This document shows, piece by piece, positions 1 through 8,911 of a stretch of DNA of 64,000 bases (the first letter of the stretch is position 1; each line of letters begins with the position of its first letter). The DNA comes from Bradyrhizobium sp. CB1015 (lineage in GTDB: Bacteria > Pseudomonadota > Alphaproteobacteria > Rhizobiales > Xanthobacteraceae), in contig NZ_CP104174.1 in assembly GCF_025200925.1 (NCBI RefSeq), forward strand, positions 7,564,001-7,628,000, written 5' to 3'. A program made the translations under genes and the position numbers. Under the pieces are notes generated by a model. It made no database searches, had not been told where the DNA came from, and was given only the letters and a program-made list of their open reading frames with translations.

Positions 1-2
1 AC

Positions 3-773
3 CACCTTCCGCGCTCGCTCAAGCTCGCGCCGTGCTGGCTTCAGCTGGTCGCCGAGGCCGCCGAGCTCGCGCATGAGCCGATGGCTGCGTGGATCGCGCG
101 TGAATTCGTCCGCGAACCGCGGCGTGTTCAGACTGCGCGGTTGCGGCTCATCTGTCTCTGGGCGTGGTTTTCCTCTCAGCCGGCGACATTGGGGCACGAT
201 CTGATCGAGAGGCCGTGGACGCCGGACCTGCGGATCGATGCCGCACGTTCGGCCGCAGAGGATTGGCGAACGGTCGTTGCCTTGCAAGCCAATCTCGGCC
301 GCCCGCCAATCGCCGACATGTGGCTGCGGCCCGGCCGGATGGCAGGCTATGAATTCGTGCCGCTGGATTGCATGGCCGCCGTCACCGCAGAGGCGAAGGC
401 GATGAAGAACTGCCTCAACTCATATGGCGCCGATCTCGCCCACAATCGATCGCGGCTCTGGAGCATTCGGAAGGACGGAGAAAGGGTCGCCACGTTGCGG
501 ATCGCGCGCCGCTACCGTGATCCGCTGCCGAACATCGTCGAGCTCGAAGGTCCCGGTAATGCGACGGCATCGCAGGAGCTGTGGTGGGCGGCTCGTCAAT
601 GGCTGCACAAGCACGACTTGTCGCAGATCGACATGAGGCTACGTACTTGGGAAAGCGCGCCGCTGGATCGCGAAAGCTGGATGTCGCTGTGGCGGCCGTA
701 CTGGCTCGCCAAGCACCGTATTCCAGACTGGTTGCCAATGGCGCCGTCCCGCAAGGTGCTCGAAACGCTGTGA
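3..773 (+). CDS. PcfJ-like protein, 5' end cut by window edge
   Basis: The reading frame is open from the first bases of the window, so the start lies outside it; the ATG at 81 is an internal Met. The visible 256 residues contain a segment with a Cys-Leu-Asn-Ser-Tyr motif followed by a Leu-Trp-Ser-Ile-Arg strand, which resembles the PcfJ family (proteins of mobile elements with a conserved Cys-x-x-Ser-Tyr core). The molecular function of PcfJ-like proteins is not established. There is no signal peptide or membrane segment in the visible part. The family guess is moderate; a conserved hypothetical protein is the fallback. Confidence 0.55.
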   Translation, partial: HLPRSLKLAPCWLQLVAEAAELAHEPMAAWIAREFVREPRRVQTARLRLICLWAWFSSQPATLGHDLIERPWTPDLRIDAARSAAEDWRTVVALQANLGRPPIADMWLRPGRMAGYEFVPLDCMAAVTAEAKAMKNCLNSYGADLAHNRSRLWSIRKDGERVATLRIARRYRDPLPNIVELEGPGNATASQELWWAARQWLHKHDLSQIDMRLRTWESAPLDRESWMSLWRPYWLAKHRIPDWLPMAPSRKVLETL

Positions 774-872
774 GTTGAGATGGAAGGGGCTCCGCCGTCT
801 TCTCGCCTCCATTGTCCTTCAGGGAGCGGGGCGGGGCGGTGTTACGGTGGGCAAGGTTCCCTGAGGTTCCGT

Positions 873-1895
873 GTGATCGTCCGACGTTTTCTGCAACAAA
901 GCTCGCATTCCATTTCGCGCCGCGCTCTCCTCGGCGGACTCCTGTCGGCAGGCAGCGCACTCGCGCTCGGCGGATGTGCTGGCCTCAGTGCCACCGGCGC
1001 GCGCTTCGACGCCTCGTCGCTCTCCGTTGACCCGACGTTGCTCGTCGTCACCACGCGCAAGCCCGTCAACGGCGGCCGCGCGAAACCCTGGTTCGGGCCG
1101 GAGCGTGCCGCGAGCATGACGGTCGCGCGGGCGAAGCTGACGGCGCCGGACGAGAGCCGACTTTCTCTCGCCTCGGTTGGACTTGAGGATTGGCGTCTCG
1201 ACCGGATCGAACCGGTGCCGGCCGACGGTGGCGATCTCGCTGCGCAGGCGGGCGCAGGAGACGTGCTGGTTTATGTGCACGGCTTCAAGCAGACATTCGA
1301 GACGGCGGTACTGGATGCGGCCCATCTCTCCGATGGGATCAAGTTCCGCGGCCGGACCATGGCGTTCTCCTGGCCTTCCAAGGGAGGGCTGTTCGACTAC
1401 GCCTATGACCGCGACAGCGCGATGTGGTCGCGCGACAATTTCGAGCGCGTGCTCTCTGCGCTGGTATCGGCGCCAGGCGGCGGCCGCGTGCACATCGTCG
1501 CGCACAGCATGGGAACCATGCTGACGCTCGAAGGCCTGCGTCAGCTCCATGGGCGATACGGCGACACGGTGACGAGCAAGATCGGCGCGGTGGTGTTTGC
1601 CGCGCCCGACATCGACATGGACGTGTTCTCGTCGGCGATCCAGCGCATCGGCCCGCTCGCCGGCAAGATCACCGTGATCGCCTCGACCAACGATCGTGCA
1701 CTGGCGCTGTCGGGGCAGCTCGCAGGCGGCATGACCCGGGTCGGCGCGGCCGAGAAGGCCGCCATCTCGGGGCTCGGTGTGCGCGTGATCGATGCCTCCC
1801 AGGAAGGCTGGGGCATCATCAACCACGATCTGTTCCTGTCGAATGCGGAGGTGCAGCGGGTGATCCGCCGCTCGATCGACGGCACCACCGCGTAG
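873..1895 (+). CDS. Alpha/beta hydrolase lipoprotein (DUF900-type esterase)
   Basis: A 340-residue protein if the GTG at 873 is used; the frame is open back to 780, but the upstream residues do not look like protein. The N terminus carries Ser-Arg-Arg (residues 15-17), a hydrophobic stretch and a lipobox Leu-Gly-Gly-Cys with Cys35, so it is probably a Tat- or Sec-exported lipoprotein. The body is a serine hydrolase of the DUF900 family: it has a Val-His-Gly-Phe oxyanion strand and the nucleophile elbow Ala-His-Ser-Met-Gly with Ser212. The substrate is unknown. It stands alone on its strand, with a 196-base gap to the next gene. Confidence 0.8.
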   Translation: MIVRRFLQQSSHSISRRALLGGLLSAGSALALGGCAGLSATGARFDASSLSVDPTLLVVTTRKPVNGGRAKPWFGPERAASMTVARAKLTAPDESRLSLASVGLEDWRLDRIEPVPADGGDLAAQAGAGDVLVYVHGFKQTFETAVLDAAHLSDGIKFRGRTMAFSWPSKGGLFDYAYDRDSAMWSRDNFERVLSALVSAPGGGRVHIVAHSMGTMLTLEGLRQLHGRYGDTVTSKIGAVVFAAPDIDMDVFSSAIQRIGPLAGKITVIASTNDRALALSGQLAGGMTRVGAAEKAAISGLGVRVIDASQEGWGIINHDLFLSNAEVQRVIRRSIDGTTA

Positions 1896-2091
1896 GAGAG
1901 CGCCTGCGCCGAGCCGCGCGAAAAGCCAGCTCCAGCCCACACCCGTTGCGGCTCCGAGGGGAATTGAATTGCAGCTTGCGGATGGAAGACCTATGTTGGG
2001 TGTCTAGTCAGGCAGCCGCCCATCGTATGGCGAGAGACTGCAGGATCGACCTCACGGTGGATGGTTTCCATTCAGCATCGGAGGTGATGCC

Positions 2092-2562
2092 ATGGCCATT
2101 GCTCCTACCCTCCAGAAATACCTCGCCGCTGAGAACATCCAGTACGAGGTGATCCCGCACGAACTCAGCATGACGTCCGCCCGAACGGCGCAGGCATGTC
2201 ATATCTCGGGCGACCGCCTCGCCAAGGGCATCGTGTTGCGGCGCGACGGCGGATACATGCTGGCCGTCTTGCCCGCATCGCATCACCTCCGCCTGTCGGA
2301 CCTGAGGACAAGCCTCGGCGACAATGTCCACATGGCCGATGAAACCGAGATCAATCGGCTGTTCAGCGACTGTGCACACGGTGCAGTCCCTGCCGTCGGC
2401 AAATGCTACGGATTGGATATCGTGGTCGACGACAGCCTCGAGGCACAGCCTGACATCTATATGGAAGCCGGCGATCATGAGACGCTGCTCCATATGGGTC
2501 ACGCGCAGTTTGCGCGCCTGACGGCCAACGCCCCGCACGGCCGCTTCAGCGCGCATGACTGA
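2092..2562 (+). CDS. YbaK/ProX-type aminoacyl-tRNA deacylase
   Basis: A 156-residue protein matching the YbaK/aaRS-associated domain over its full length, including the segment with Ala-Lys-Gly-Ile-Val and the His-His-Leu-Arg strand. Members hydrolyse mischarged aminoacyl-tRNAs in trans (for example Cys-tRNA-Pro or Ala-tRNA-Pro); which substrate is used here cannot be told from sequence. The ATG at 2092 has a GGAGGT ribosome binding site about 8 bases upstream, which fixes the start. Close variants next to CBS-domain genes are common in rhizobia and often belong to stress regulons, but no regulatory site is visible here. Confidence 0.82.
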   Translation: MAIAPTLQKYLAAENIQYEVIPHELSMTSARTAQACHISGDRLAKGIVLRRDGGYMLAVLPASHHLRLSDLRTSLGDNVHMADETEINRLFSDCAHGAVPAVGKCYGLDIVVDDSLEAQPDIYMEAGDHETLLHMGHAQFARLTANAPHGRFSAHD

Positions 2563-2738
2563 GGGTCCTGTACACCGCCCATTGCCCTTGCGATTTGGGC
2601 GGGAACTCTGGCCGCGAAGCGCCGTCATACTGTTCAGCAGGTGGCGGCGAGAGTGTCTGCGCTTGTCTGGTCGGAGTTCGGAAGACGGGGGTGCTGCATT
2701 CCATCAAGGCACTTGAAACCCACGAACGGAGACTCGCC

Positions 2739-3158
2739 ATGAAAGTCAAAGACGTGATGCACAAGGGTGTCGACTGGGTCAGCCCCGACACGCCTATCAC
2801 CGAGATTGCAAAACTGATGCGGGCGCATGACATCGGCTGCATTCCGATCGGCGAGGATGACAAGCTGGTCGGAATGGTGACCGACCGCGACATCGTCTGC
2901 AAAGGACTCGCGAGCCACAGCTTCGATGCCAGCCGCGCGAAGGCACGTGACGTGATGACCGAGGGCATCCATTGCTGCCGCGACGACGATGACCTCGCCA
3001 AGGCGATGCATCACATGGAGAAGCTGCAGGTCCGCAGGCTGCCGGTGATCAACAAGAGCAAGCGGATGGTCGGCATCATCAGCCTGGGTGACGTCAGCCA
3101 TTCCTCATCGGGTGACATGCTCACGGAGACGGTCAGAAGCGTTTCGGCGCATCACTGA
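2739..3158 (+). CDS. Tandem CBS-domain protein
   Basis: A 139-residue protein made of two CBS domains (about residues 7-60 and 70-130), the second ending in the typical Gly-Ile-Ile-Ser-Leu-Gly-Asp-Val. CBS pairs bind adenine nucleotides and usually act as energy sensors. This one has no fused effector domain, so its partner is unknown. The start at 2739 is chosen because the protein then begins with Met-Lys-Val-Lys-Asp-Val, the usual stand-alone CBS start, and has an ACGGAG ribosome binding site; an in-frame extension back to 2595 looks non-coding. Confidence 0.88.
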   Translation: MKVKDVMHKGVDWVSPDTPITEIAKLMRAHDIGCIPIGEDDKLVGMVTDRDIVCKGLASHSFDASRAKARDVMTEGIHCCRDDDDLAKAMHHMEKLQVRRLPVINKSKRMVGIISLGDVSHSSSGDMLTETVRSVSAHH

Positions 3159-3350
3159 ACTTACGGCCAAGACGTATGGCCAGGGCTCCTCTCGCGTCGC
3201 CGCTCGAACAGGTGTTGAGGGGAGCTTGACCCATGCGCTCGTCATGCAACCATCGCGCGGCGCAGAAGCGACGATGCGATGTGGCTCATCTTGCGCCGGA
3301 GTGAATGCAAGTTGCGCCGGAATGGATGCAAGGCCGGTTCACTCGTCGGC

Positions 3351-5168
3351 CTACGCGATCAAGCGCTGCACCAATGCCGACTCGCTCGAATACGTGAGGA
3401 GCGCCTCGTGAGTTGCCCGGGTCACCCCGACATAGGTCAGCCGGACACATTCCTCGACGGTCTCGCCGTGGCGGCCGAGCAGGCCCAAGCCGGCAATGGC
3501 GACGCAGGGAAATTCCAGCCCCTTGGCGCTGTGCATGCTCAAGAACCGCACGGCCACCCGCTTGACCGAAACCCTGTTGCGATTGTCCTTGGCGATGTCG
3601 ATCGGCACGCCATGCCCGGCGAGGATCTGCGCGACCCGCCCGCCGATCCAGTGCTCCGGGTAGAGACACGCCATCTGCGACCATTCGTAGCCGGCTTTCT
3701 TGCGGTCGAGAAACCACTCGGCAACGCAGTGAGCTTCTGCGTCGATGCTCACGCACCGCCGCACATCCGGCTCCAGTCCCTGCCGACCCGCATCTTCGGG
3801 CAGCAGGATGGCGTGCTCGTCGTCGGCCGTGATGCCGGGAGCGCCGATGACGTCCGCGGCGAAGCGTCTCGCGAAGGCAACGATCTGCGCGGTGTTGCGA
3901 TAGTTGACCTTCAGCACGGTCGTTCTGCCCTTGGCTTCAATGCCGAGCTGGCTCCAGACCGGGCGCTCACGCCCCTTGTAGATGGCCTGGATATCGTCGT
4001 AGACGACCATCAGCGCCTTGGTGCGCGGGTTCACCATCTTGGCCGCGAGCGCGAGCCATTGCGGCTCGAAATCGTGCGCCTCGTCGATCAGGACGGCGTC
4101 GTACTGCTCCGCCGGGATATGGCCTTGATCGACCGCCTTCACGACCTCTGCAACGCTCGCAGCCAGGCGCTCTGCGTAGTCCGGATAGTCTCGCTCGGAT
4201 GGGGCGGCAATCCCGTAGGTCCGCAGCATGCGGTAGCACCACGAGTGGAAGGTGAGAACCTGAACGCGGTCCTCCACGCCCCTGCTCTGCATGGCATCCT
4301 CGAGCCGGCCGGCGATGCCGTTGGCGTAACACAGGATGAGCACCGGCTTTGCCGCCGCACGCGCCAGATACTCGGCGCGAAAGGCCAGGATCAGGGTCTT
4401 GCCCGATCCGGCGACGCCGCGAATGATGCGATGCCCCTCGCCCAGGCTGCGCGCGAACTGCTCTTGATGCAGGTCCATGACCGCAAGCGTCCGGTCCGAA
4501 GAATCGGCGCGAGGAGCATCGTCCAAGGGCAGGGCAATCTGCCGTATGCGAATTTCCGGAAACAGCAGCGCCCGCAGGCGGTCGAATTGCGGCATGGACA
4601 GCGGCTCTTCGAGACGCGGATGAACCATGCGCCATAATCTCGACCGGAATTCCTCGGGGTCCACGCCCTCGGTCATCTCATCCTTGAACAGGCAGAGATG
4701 CTCGGAGAACACCTCCTTGAGATCGGTCTGGTCGAACTGCTTGCGCGTGATGTTGGTGAACACGGCCCCGAAGCCGAACGGAACGATGGACCGACCCGCA
4801 AGGCGATGACCCGGCGGAAACAACAATTGCCCGTCGCGTTCCAGCGTGCGCACGACCTCGAACGTATATTTGCGAGCCTGCTCGAGCGGATTGCTTTCCC
4901 GCACCACACCACGACTTGTCAGCAGCTCGACCTTGGTCTTGTCCGCCGAAACGATCGTCTCCAGGCGCCAGTCCTTCACCTCGAGCACGAGCAGGCCGTT
5001 CGCGGGATGAATGATGATGAAATCCGGATGCCGGTTGCGAGGGCCGACAGGCAGGTTGTGCCAAACGACAGCGTTCTCTTCGAGGAAATCCTTGAGTCGT
5101 TCCGCCAGTCGTAGCTCCCCACGGCTGTCGAAGCGCGCGAAGCCGAGACTCGGGATCAGGATTGCCAT
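3351..5168 (-). CDS. NERD nuclease-related domain / UvrD-type helicase fusion
   Basis: A 605-residue protein. Residues about 14-130 form a NERD domain with nuclease-like acidic residues (Asp49, Glu63 and Lys65 in Glu-Val-Lys-Asp-Trp). From about 230 it is a superfamily-1 helicase: Walker A Gly-Val-Ala-Gly-Ser-Gly-Lys-Thr at 251-258, Walker B Leu-Ile-Asp-Glu-Ala-His, a motif with Val-Asn-Tyr-Arg-Asn, and a C-terminal UvrD motif with Thr-Tyr-Val-Gly-Val-Thr-Arg-Ala. The start at 5168 is taken because the NERD domain begins there; an upstream in-frame Met at 5240 adds 24 unlikely residues. The role is inferred as DNA processing or repair, possibly anti-phage. No linked methylase or second nuclease is seen. 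Confidence 0.85.
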   Translation of the reverse strand: MAILIPSLGFARFDSRGELRLAERLKDFLEENAVVWHNLPVGPRNRHPDFIIIHPANGLLVLEVKDWRLETIVSADKTKVELLTSRGVVRESNPLEQARKYTFEVVRTLERDGQLLFPPGHRLAGRSIVPFGFGAVFTNITRKQFDQTDLKEVFSEHLCLFKDEMTEGVDPEEFRSRLWRMVHPRLEEPLSMPQFDRLRALLFPEIRIRQIALPLDDAPRADSSDRTLAVMDLHQEQFARSLGEGHRIIRGVAGSGKTLILAFRAEYLARAAAKPVLILCYANGIAGRLEDAMQSRGVEDRVQVLTFHSWCYRMLRTYGIAAPSERDYPDYAERLAASVAEVVKAVDQGHIPAEQYDAVLIDEAHDFEPQWLALAAKMVNPRTKALMVVYDDIQAIYKGRERPVWSQLGIEAKGRTTVLKVNYRNTAQIVAFARRFAADVIGAPGITADDEHAILLPEDAGRQGLEPDVRRCVSIDAEAHCVAEWFLDRKKAGYEWSQMACLYPEHWIGGRVAQILAGHGVPIDIAKDNRNRVSVKRVAVRFLSMHSAKGLEFPCVAIAGLGLLGRHGETVEECVRLTYVGVTRATHEALLTYSSESALVQRLIA

Positions 5169-5284
5169 GTCACGACCGCGAGCACCATTTGCGGACCACC
5201 TCGTGAGCTCCGCGGAGCAGGGCGGTCTCTCCAGGCCCACATGGTTGCCTAGAGTGTGCAGGTTTTCAATGGCTTAGGATCGCA

Positions 5285-5350
5285 TGGCGCTCCGTTCAGA
5301 GCACAATTGCGAAACTATTATATCGTTGAAATCGCTGTATGATTCCTCCA
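5285..5350 (+). repeat. Accessory-region intergenic repeat, copy A
   Basis: This 313-base intergenic gap between the divergent helicase and SEC-C genes carries one copy of a repeat also found at 6112, 8822, 11911 and 12924. The recognisable parts are GGCGCTCC, an AACTGCGA-like block and TTGAAATCGC followed by GTATGA. The copy is more diverged than B and C. The rest of the gap (5351-5481) shows nothing I can identify. Confidence 0.6.
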
Positions 5351-5481
5351 TTGCCGATGGCCCGGCGGCACGGCATCCGCGTCCTGGGAACGGCGCGGTC
5401 CCATTGCTACATTGTCGGGTGGGATTCCCCGATACCTTCATTAGGTCTGATCGCCGGGCCGGCGCGAGCGCAACTTAAAAG

Positions 5482-6069
<588 letters not shown>

Positions 6070-6111
6070 TCGTCGCGCGAGCCGTTCCCGCCGAAATGGC
6101 GCGCGCCGCGC

Positions 6112-6183
6112 AGAATAAACTGTGAACTCTTATGTTATTGAAATCGCGATATGATCTTGAGCAGAGCCCTATCGTGGCGCCGC
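6112..6183 (+). repeat. Accessory-region intergenic repeat, copy B
   Basis: A 72-base element upstream of the molybdopterin gene. It shares GAACTCTTATGT-like, ATTGAAATCGCGATATGAT and GAGCAGAGCCC blocks, then ATCGTGGCGCCGC, with copy C at 8822-8894 in the same orientation. It lies about 120 bases before the start codon, so it could also act on transcription. Copies A and D share only the first two-thirds. Confidence 0.75.
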
Positions 6184-6302
6184 AAATTGTTGCACTCAAA
6201 AGACAGCTTGCGCAGATAGTCTGATGACGGCAGCTTGATACTCGATCGACGCGATACCGCGGCCATGAGCGGCCGCACGCGGTGCCGCGAGGGAGTTTGT
6301 GC

Positions 6303-8738
6303 ATGTCAGCAGAGATGCCGAACGTACGTCAGGTGCAAGGGTACTGCAGTCTGTGCATCGCCCGCTGCGGTACCGTCGCGACGGTAACGGATGGCAAATT
6401 CACGCGTCTGGACCCCGATCCGACCCACCCCACCGGGGCGGCAATTTGTGCCAAGGGCCGAGCGGCTCCCGAACTGGTCTATCACAAGGAAAGGCTGAAG
6501 CGACCGCTGCGTCGAACACGGCCGAAAGGCGACGCCGATCCCGGATGGGAGGAAATATCATGGGATGCAGCACTCGATCAGATCGCAACCGCCATGCGGC
6601 GCATCGCCGAGCGGCATGGACCTGAAGCGGTAGCGTTCAGTCAATCATCGCCTTCGACGACCGCAATTGCGGATTCCGCTGCGTTCATTGTCAGACTCAT
6701 GAATGCATTCGGTACGCCGAACCATGTGTCGGCGCTCGAGCTGTGCGGCTGGGGACGCGGCTATGCGACACGCTACGTCTTCGGCGTCGGCAGTGTTGCG
6801 ACCGGAAGTGCTGGCGGGGCGATGGCCAACATTGCCGAATCGGGCTGCCTTATCCTGTGGGGCTACAATCCATCGTTTACGCGCATTACGCATGCGACCG
6901 CGACGGTCGCCGGCCTGAAACGCGGAATGAAGTTGATCGTGATCGATCCGCGCAAAGCCGGGCTTGCCAACAAGGCCGATGTCTGGCTGCGGGTGCGCCC
7001 CGGAACCGACGGCGCGCTCGCACTGGGTCTGGCCAACATCATGATCGAACGCGGATGGCACGACGAGGCGTTCGTCCGGAGGTGGAGCAACGGCCCCCTT
7101 CTGGTGCGCTCCGATACCGACCGGTTGCTCAGGACGGAAGACCTCCTTTCCGGCAGCGGATCGGGACAATTTGTCGCCTGGGATTCCGAATCCAGCCGCG
7201 CCGTCAGCTATGATCCGGTGACCGGCTGCTACGAGGCATCCGCTGACCATCTTGCCTTGCGCGGAGAATACACTGTCGCAACCGGAGACGGTCCGATTTC
7301 CTGCCGGCCCGTCTTCGACCGCTACGCAGCGCTGTGCAGCAAGTATTCGCCCGAAATGATTGAAGCGACATGTTGGATTCCTCCTGGCCAGTTGGAGGAA
7401 GCTGCCCGCACGATCTGGCACGCCCGGCCCGTCTCATATTATGCCTGGAGCGGGCACGAGCATCACGCCAACAGCACGGAGACGGCGCGGGCGATGGCCA
7501 TGCTCTATGCTCTTACCGGCAGTTTCGATGCGGCCGGTGGCAATGTGCTGTTCCCTGCAGTGCCGGCCGGGTCGATCAGTGGAGAGAACTTGCCTGCGGC
7601 AAGGCGGCTTGCTCCCGCAATCGGGGTCGCCGAACGACCGCTCGGACCTGCGCGCTGGAACTATGTCTCTCCGCGGGACTTTTACCGAGCCGTTCTGGAA
7701 GACACGCCATATCCAGTCCGCGGACTCGTCGGGTTTGGCGCAAATCTGCTGCTCGCTCACGGCGATCCCGCTGGTGGACGCGCTGCGCTGGCCGCGCTCG
7801 ATTTCTATGCCCATGCCGATCTGTTCATGACTCCGACGGCGGCGCTTGCGGATGTGGTGCTGCCTGTCGCGTCCTGCTTCGAACGCGAAGCTCTCAAGAT
7901 CGGATTCGAGATCAGCGCGGAGGCGCAATCGCACGTTCAACTCAGACAGGCCATCGTCGCGCCGCCCGGCGAGGCACGGTCCGATACCGACATCGTCCTC
8001 GGCCTTGCCACACGTCTCGGTCTTGGCGAGCATTTCTGGAACGGCGATGTCGATGCCGCTTATCGGCAGCAACTTGGTCCGAGCGGCATCACCCTGGATG
8101 AGCTTCGAGCGCAACCAGCCGGATTGCGGAAACCGCTGACGACGCAGCACACCAAGTACGCCGCGCGCGATGACAAGGGAAACCCGCGCGGCTTCCCGAC
8201 GCCGTCGCGGAAAGTCGAATTCTGGTCGGAAACCTTCATTGATCACGGCTATTCGGCCATGCCGGATTTTGTCGAACCACCCGTGAGCCCGACCGCCCGC
8301 CCCGACCTGGCCGCGTCTTTCCCTTTGATCCTGACGTGCGCGAAACCCAGTCTTTTTTGTCAGACCCAGCATCGTGCGCTGCCGGGCCTGCGCAAGCGCG
8401 CATTGGATCCGGAGATCGAGCTGAATCCTGCGACGGCCTCGGCACGCGGCATCAGGAATGGAGATTGGGTTGATGTGCGCACTCCCGCCGGCGGAATGCG
8501 CGCCCGTGCGCGCTTCAGTGAAGCGCTCGATCCGCGCGTCGTCGTGGGCGAGCATGGGTGGTGGCAAGGTTGCGATGAACTGGGCGTTGGCGCTTGCGAT
8601 CCGTTCGGTCCTGATGGCACGAACTTCAACCTGACCGTCGACGCCAGCGTTCGCGACCCCGTCAGCGGCACGCCTTCCCATCGATCCAACCTTTGCGAAG
8701 TCGGGCCGGTGCGGGAATCTCGTGCAGAAGAGCCTTAG
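6303..8738 (+). CDS. Molybdopterin-dependent oxidoreductase (DMSO reductase superfamily)
   Basis: An 811-residue protein. The N terminus has a four-cysteine [4Fe-4S] motif (Cys15, Cys18, Cys22, Cys49) followed by Lys-Gly, then the MopB catalytic domain; Cys148 in Glu-Leu-Cys-Gly-Trp is the likely molybdenum ligand, as in the polysulfide reductase/acetylene hydratase branch. The last about 120 residues are the molybdopterin dinucleotide-binding domain. There is no Tat signal, so it is probably cytoplasmic. No iron-sulfur or membrane-anchor subunit gene lies beside it, so the electron partner is unknown. The ATG at 6303 has a GAGGGAG site upstream. Direct repeats B and C bracket the gene. The substrate cannot be named. 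Confidence 0.85.
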   Translation: MSAEMPNVRQVQGYCSLCIARCGTVATVTDGKFTRLDPDPTHPTGAAICAKGRAAPELVYHKERLKRPLRRTRPKGDADPGWEEISWDAALDQIATAMRRIAERHGPEAVAFSQSSPSTTAIADSAAFIVRLMNAFGTPNHVSALELCGWGRGYATRYVFGVGSVATGSAGGAMANIAESGCLILWGYNPSFTRITHATATVAGLKRGMKLIVIDPRKAGLANKADVWLRVRPGTDGALALGLANIMIERGWHDEAFVRRWSNGPLLVRSDTDRLLRTEDLLSGSGSGQFVAWDSESSRAVSYDPVTGCYEASADHLALRGEYTVATGDGPISCRPVFDRYAALCSKYSPEMIEATCWIPPGQLEEAARTIWHARPVSYYAWSGHEHHANSTETARAMAMLYALTGSFDAAGGNVLFPAVPAGSISGENLPAARRLAPAIGVAERPLGPARWNYVSPRDFYRAVLEDTPYPVRGLVGFGANLLLAHGDPAGGRAALAALDFYAHADLFMTPTAALADVVLPVASCFEREALKIGFEISAEAQSHVQLRQAIVAPPGEARSDTDIVLGLATRLGLGEHFWNGDVDAAYRQQLGPSGITLDELRAQPAGLRKPLTTQHTKYAARDDKGNPRGFPTPSRKVEFWSETFIDHGYSAMPDFVEPPVSPTARPDLAASFPLILTCAKPSLFCQTQHRALPGLRKRALDPEIELNPATASARGIRNGDWVDVRTPAGGMRARARFSEALDPRVVVGEHGWWQGCDELGVGACDPFGPDGTNFNLTVDASVRDPVSGTPSHRSNLCEVGPVRESRAEEP

Positions 8739-8821
8739 GCCGACGCGAGCGAGGCCGACGCCCGTGTAACTGGGACAATGTCGTAGAACAGCGCGGAATA
8801 TCGTGGCTTGGCGCTCCACTG

Positions 8822-8894
8822 AGAACAAAACTGCGAGCTCTTGTGTCATTGAAATCGCGATATGATCTTGAGCAGAGCCCCATCGTGGCGCCGC
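8822..8894 (+). repeat. Accessory-region intergenic repeat, copy C
   Basis: A 73-base direct repeat of copy B, roughly 85-90% identical by eye, lying between the convergent 3' ends of the molybdopterin and UPF0182 genes. Because both flanking genes end here, this copy cannot be a promoter for either of them. Similarity to copy D (11911) extends about 40 bases further upstream, through a TCGTAGAAC-like block and GCGCGGA. Confidence 0.75.
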
Positions 8895-8911
8895 GTTCGT
8901 GATGGGGGGCA

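Noticed and set aside
1951..1969. GCTCC-GAGGGGAAT-TGAA resembles part of the tRNA-Glu 3' end and could be an att copy
   Set aside because: The match needs one indel and one mismatch and stops after 18 bases. It is too weak without an integrase.
6112..6183. The repeat core ATTGAAATCGCGATATGAT as an ordinary sigma-70 promoter
   Set aside because: TTGAAA and TATGAT are only 6 bases apart, no proper -35 lies 17 bases upstream of TATGAT, and copy C lies between convergent genes.
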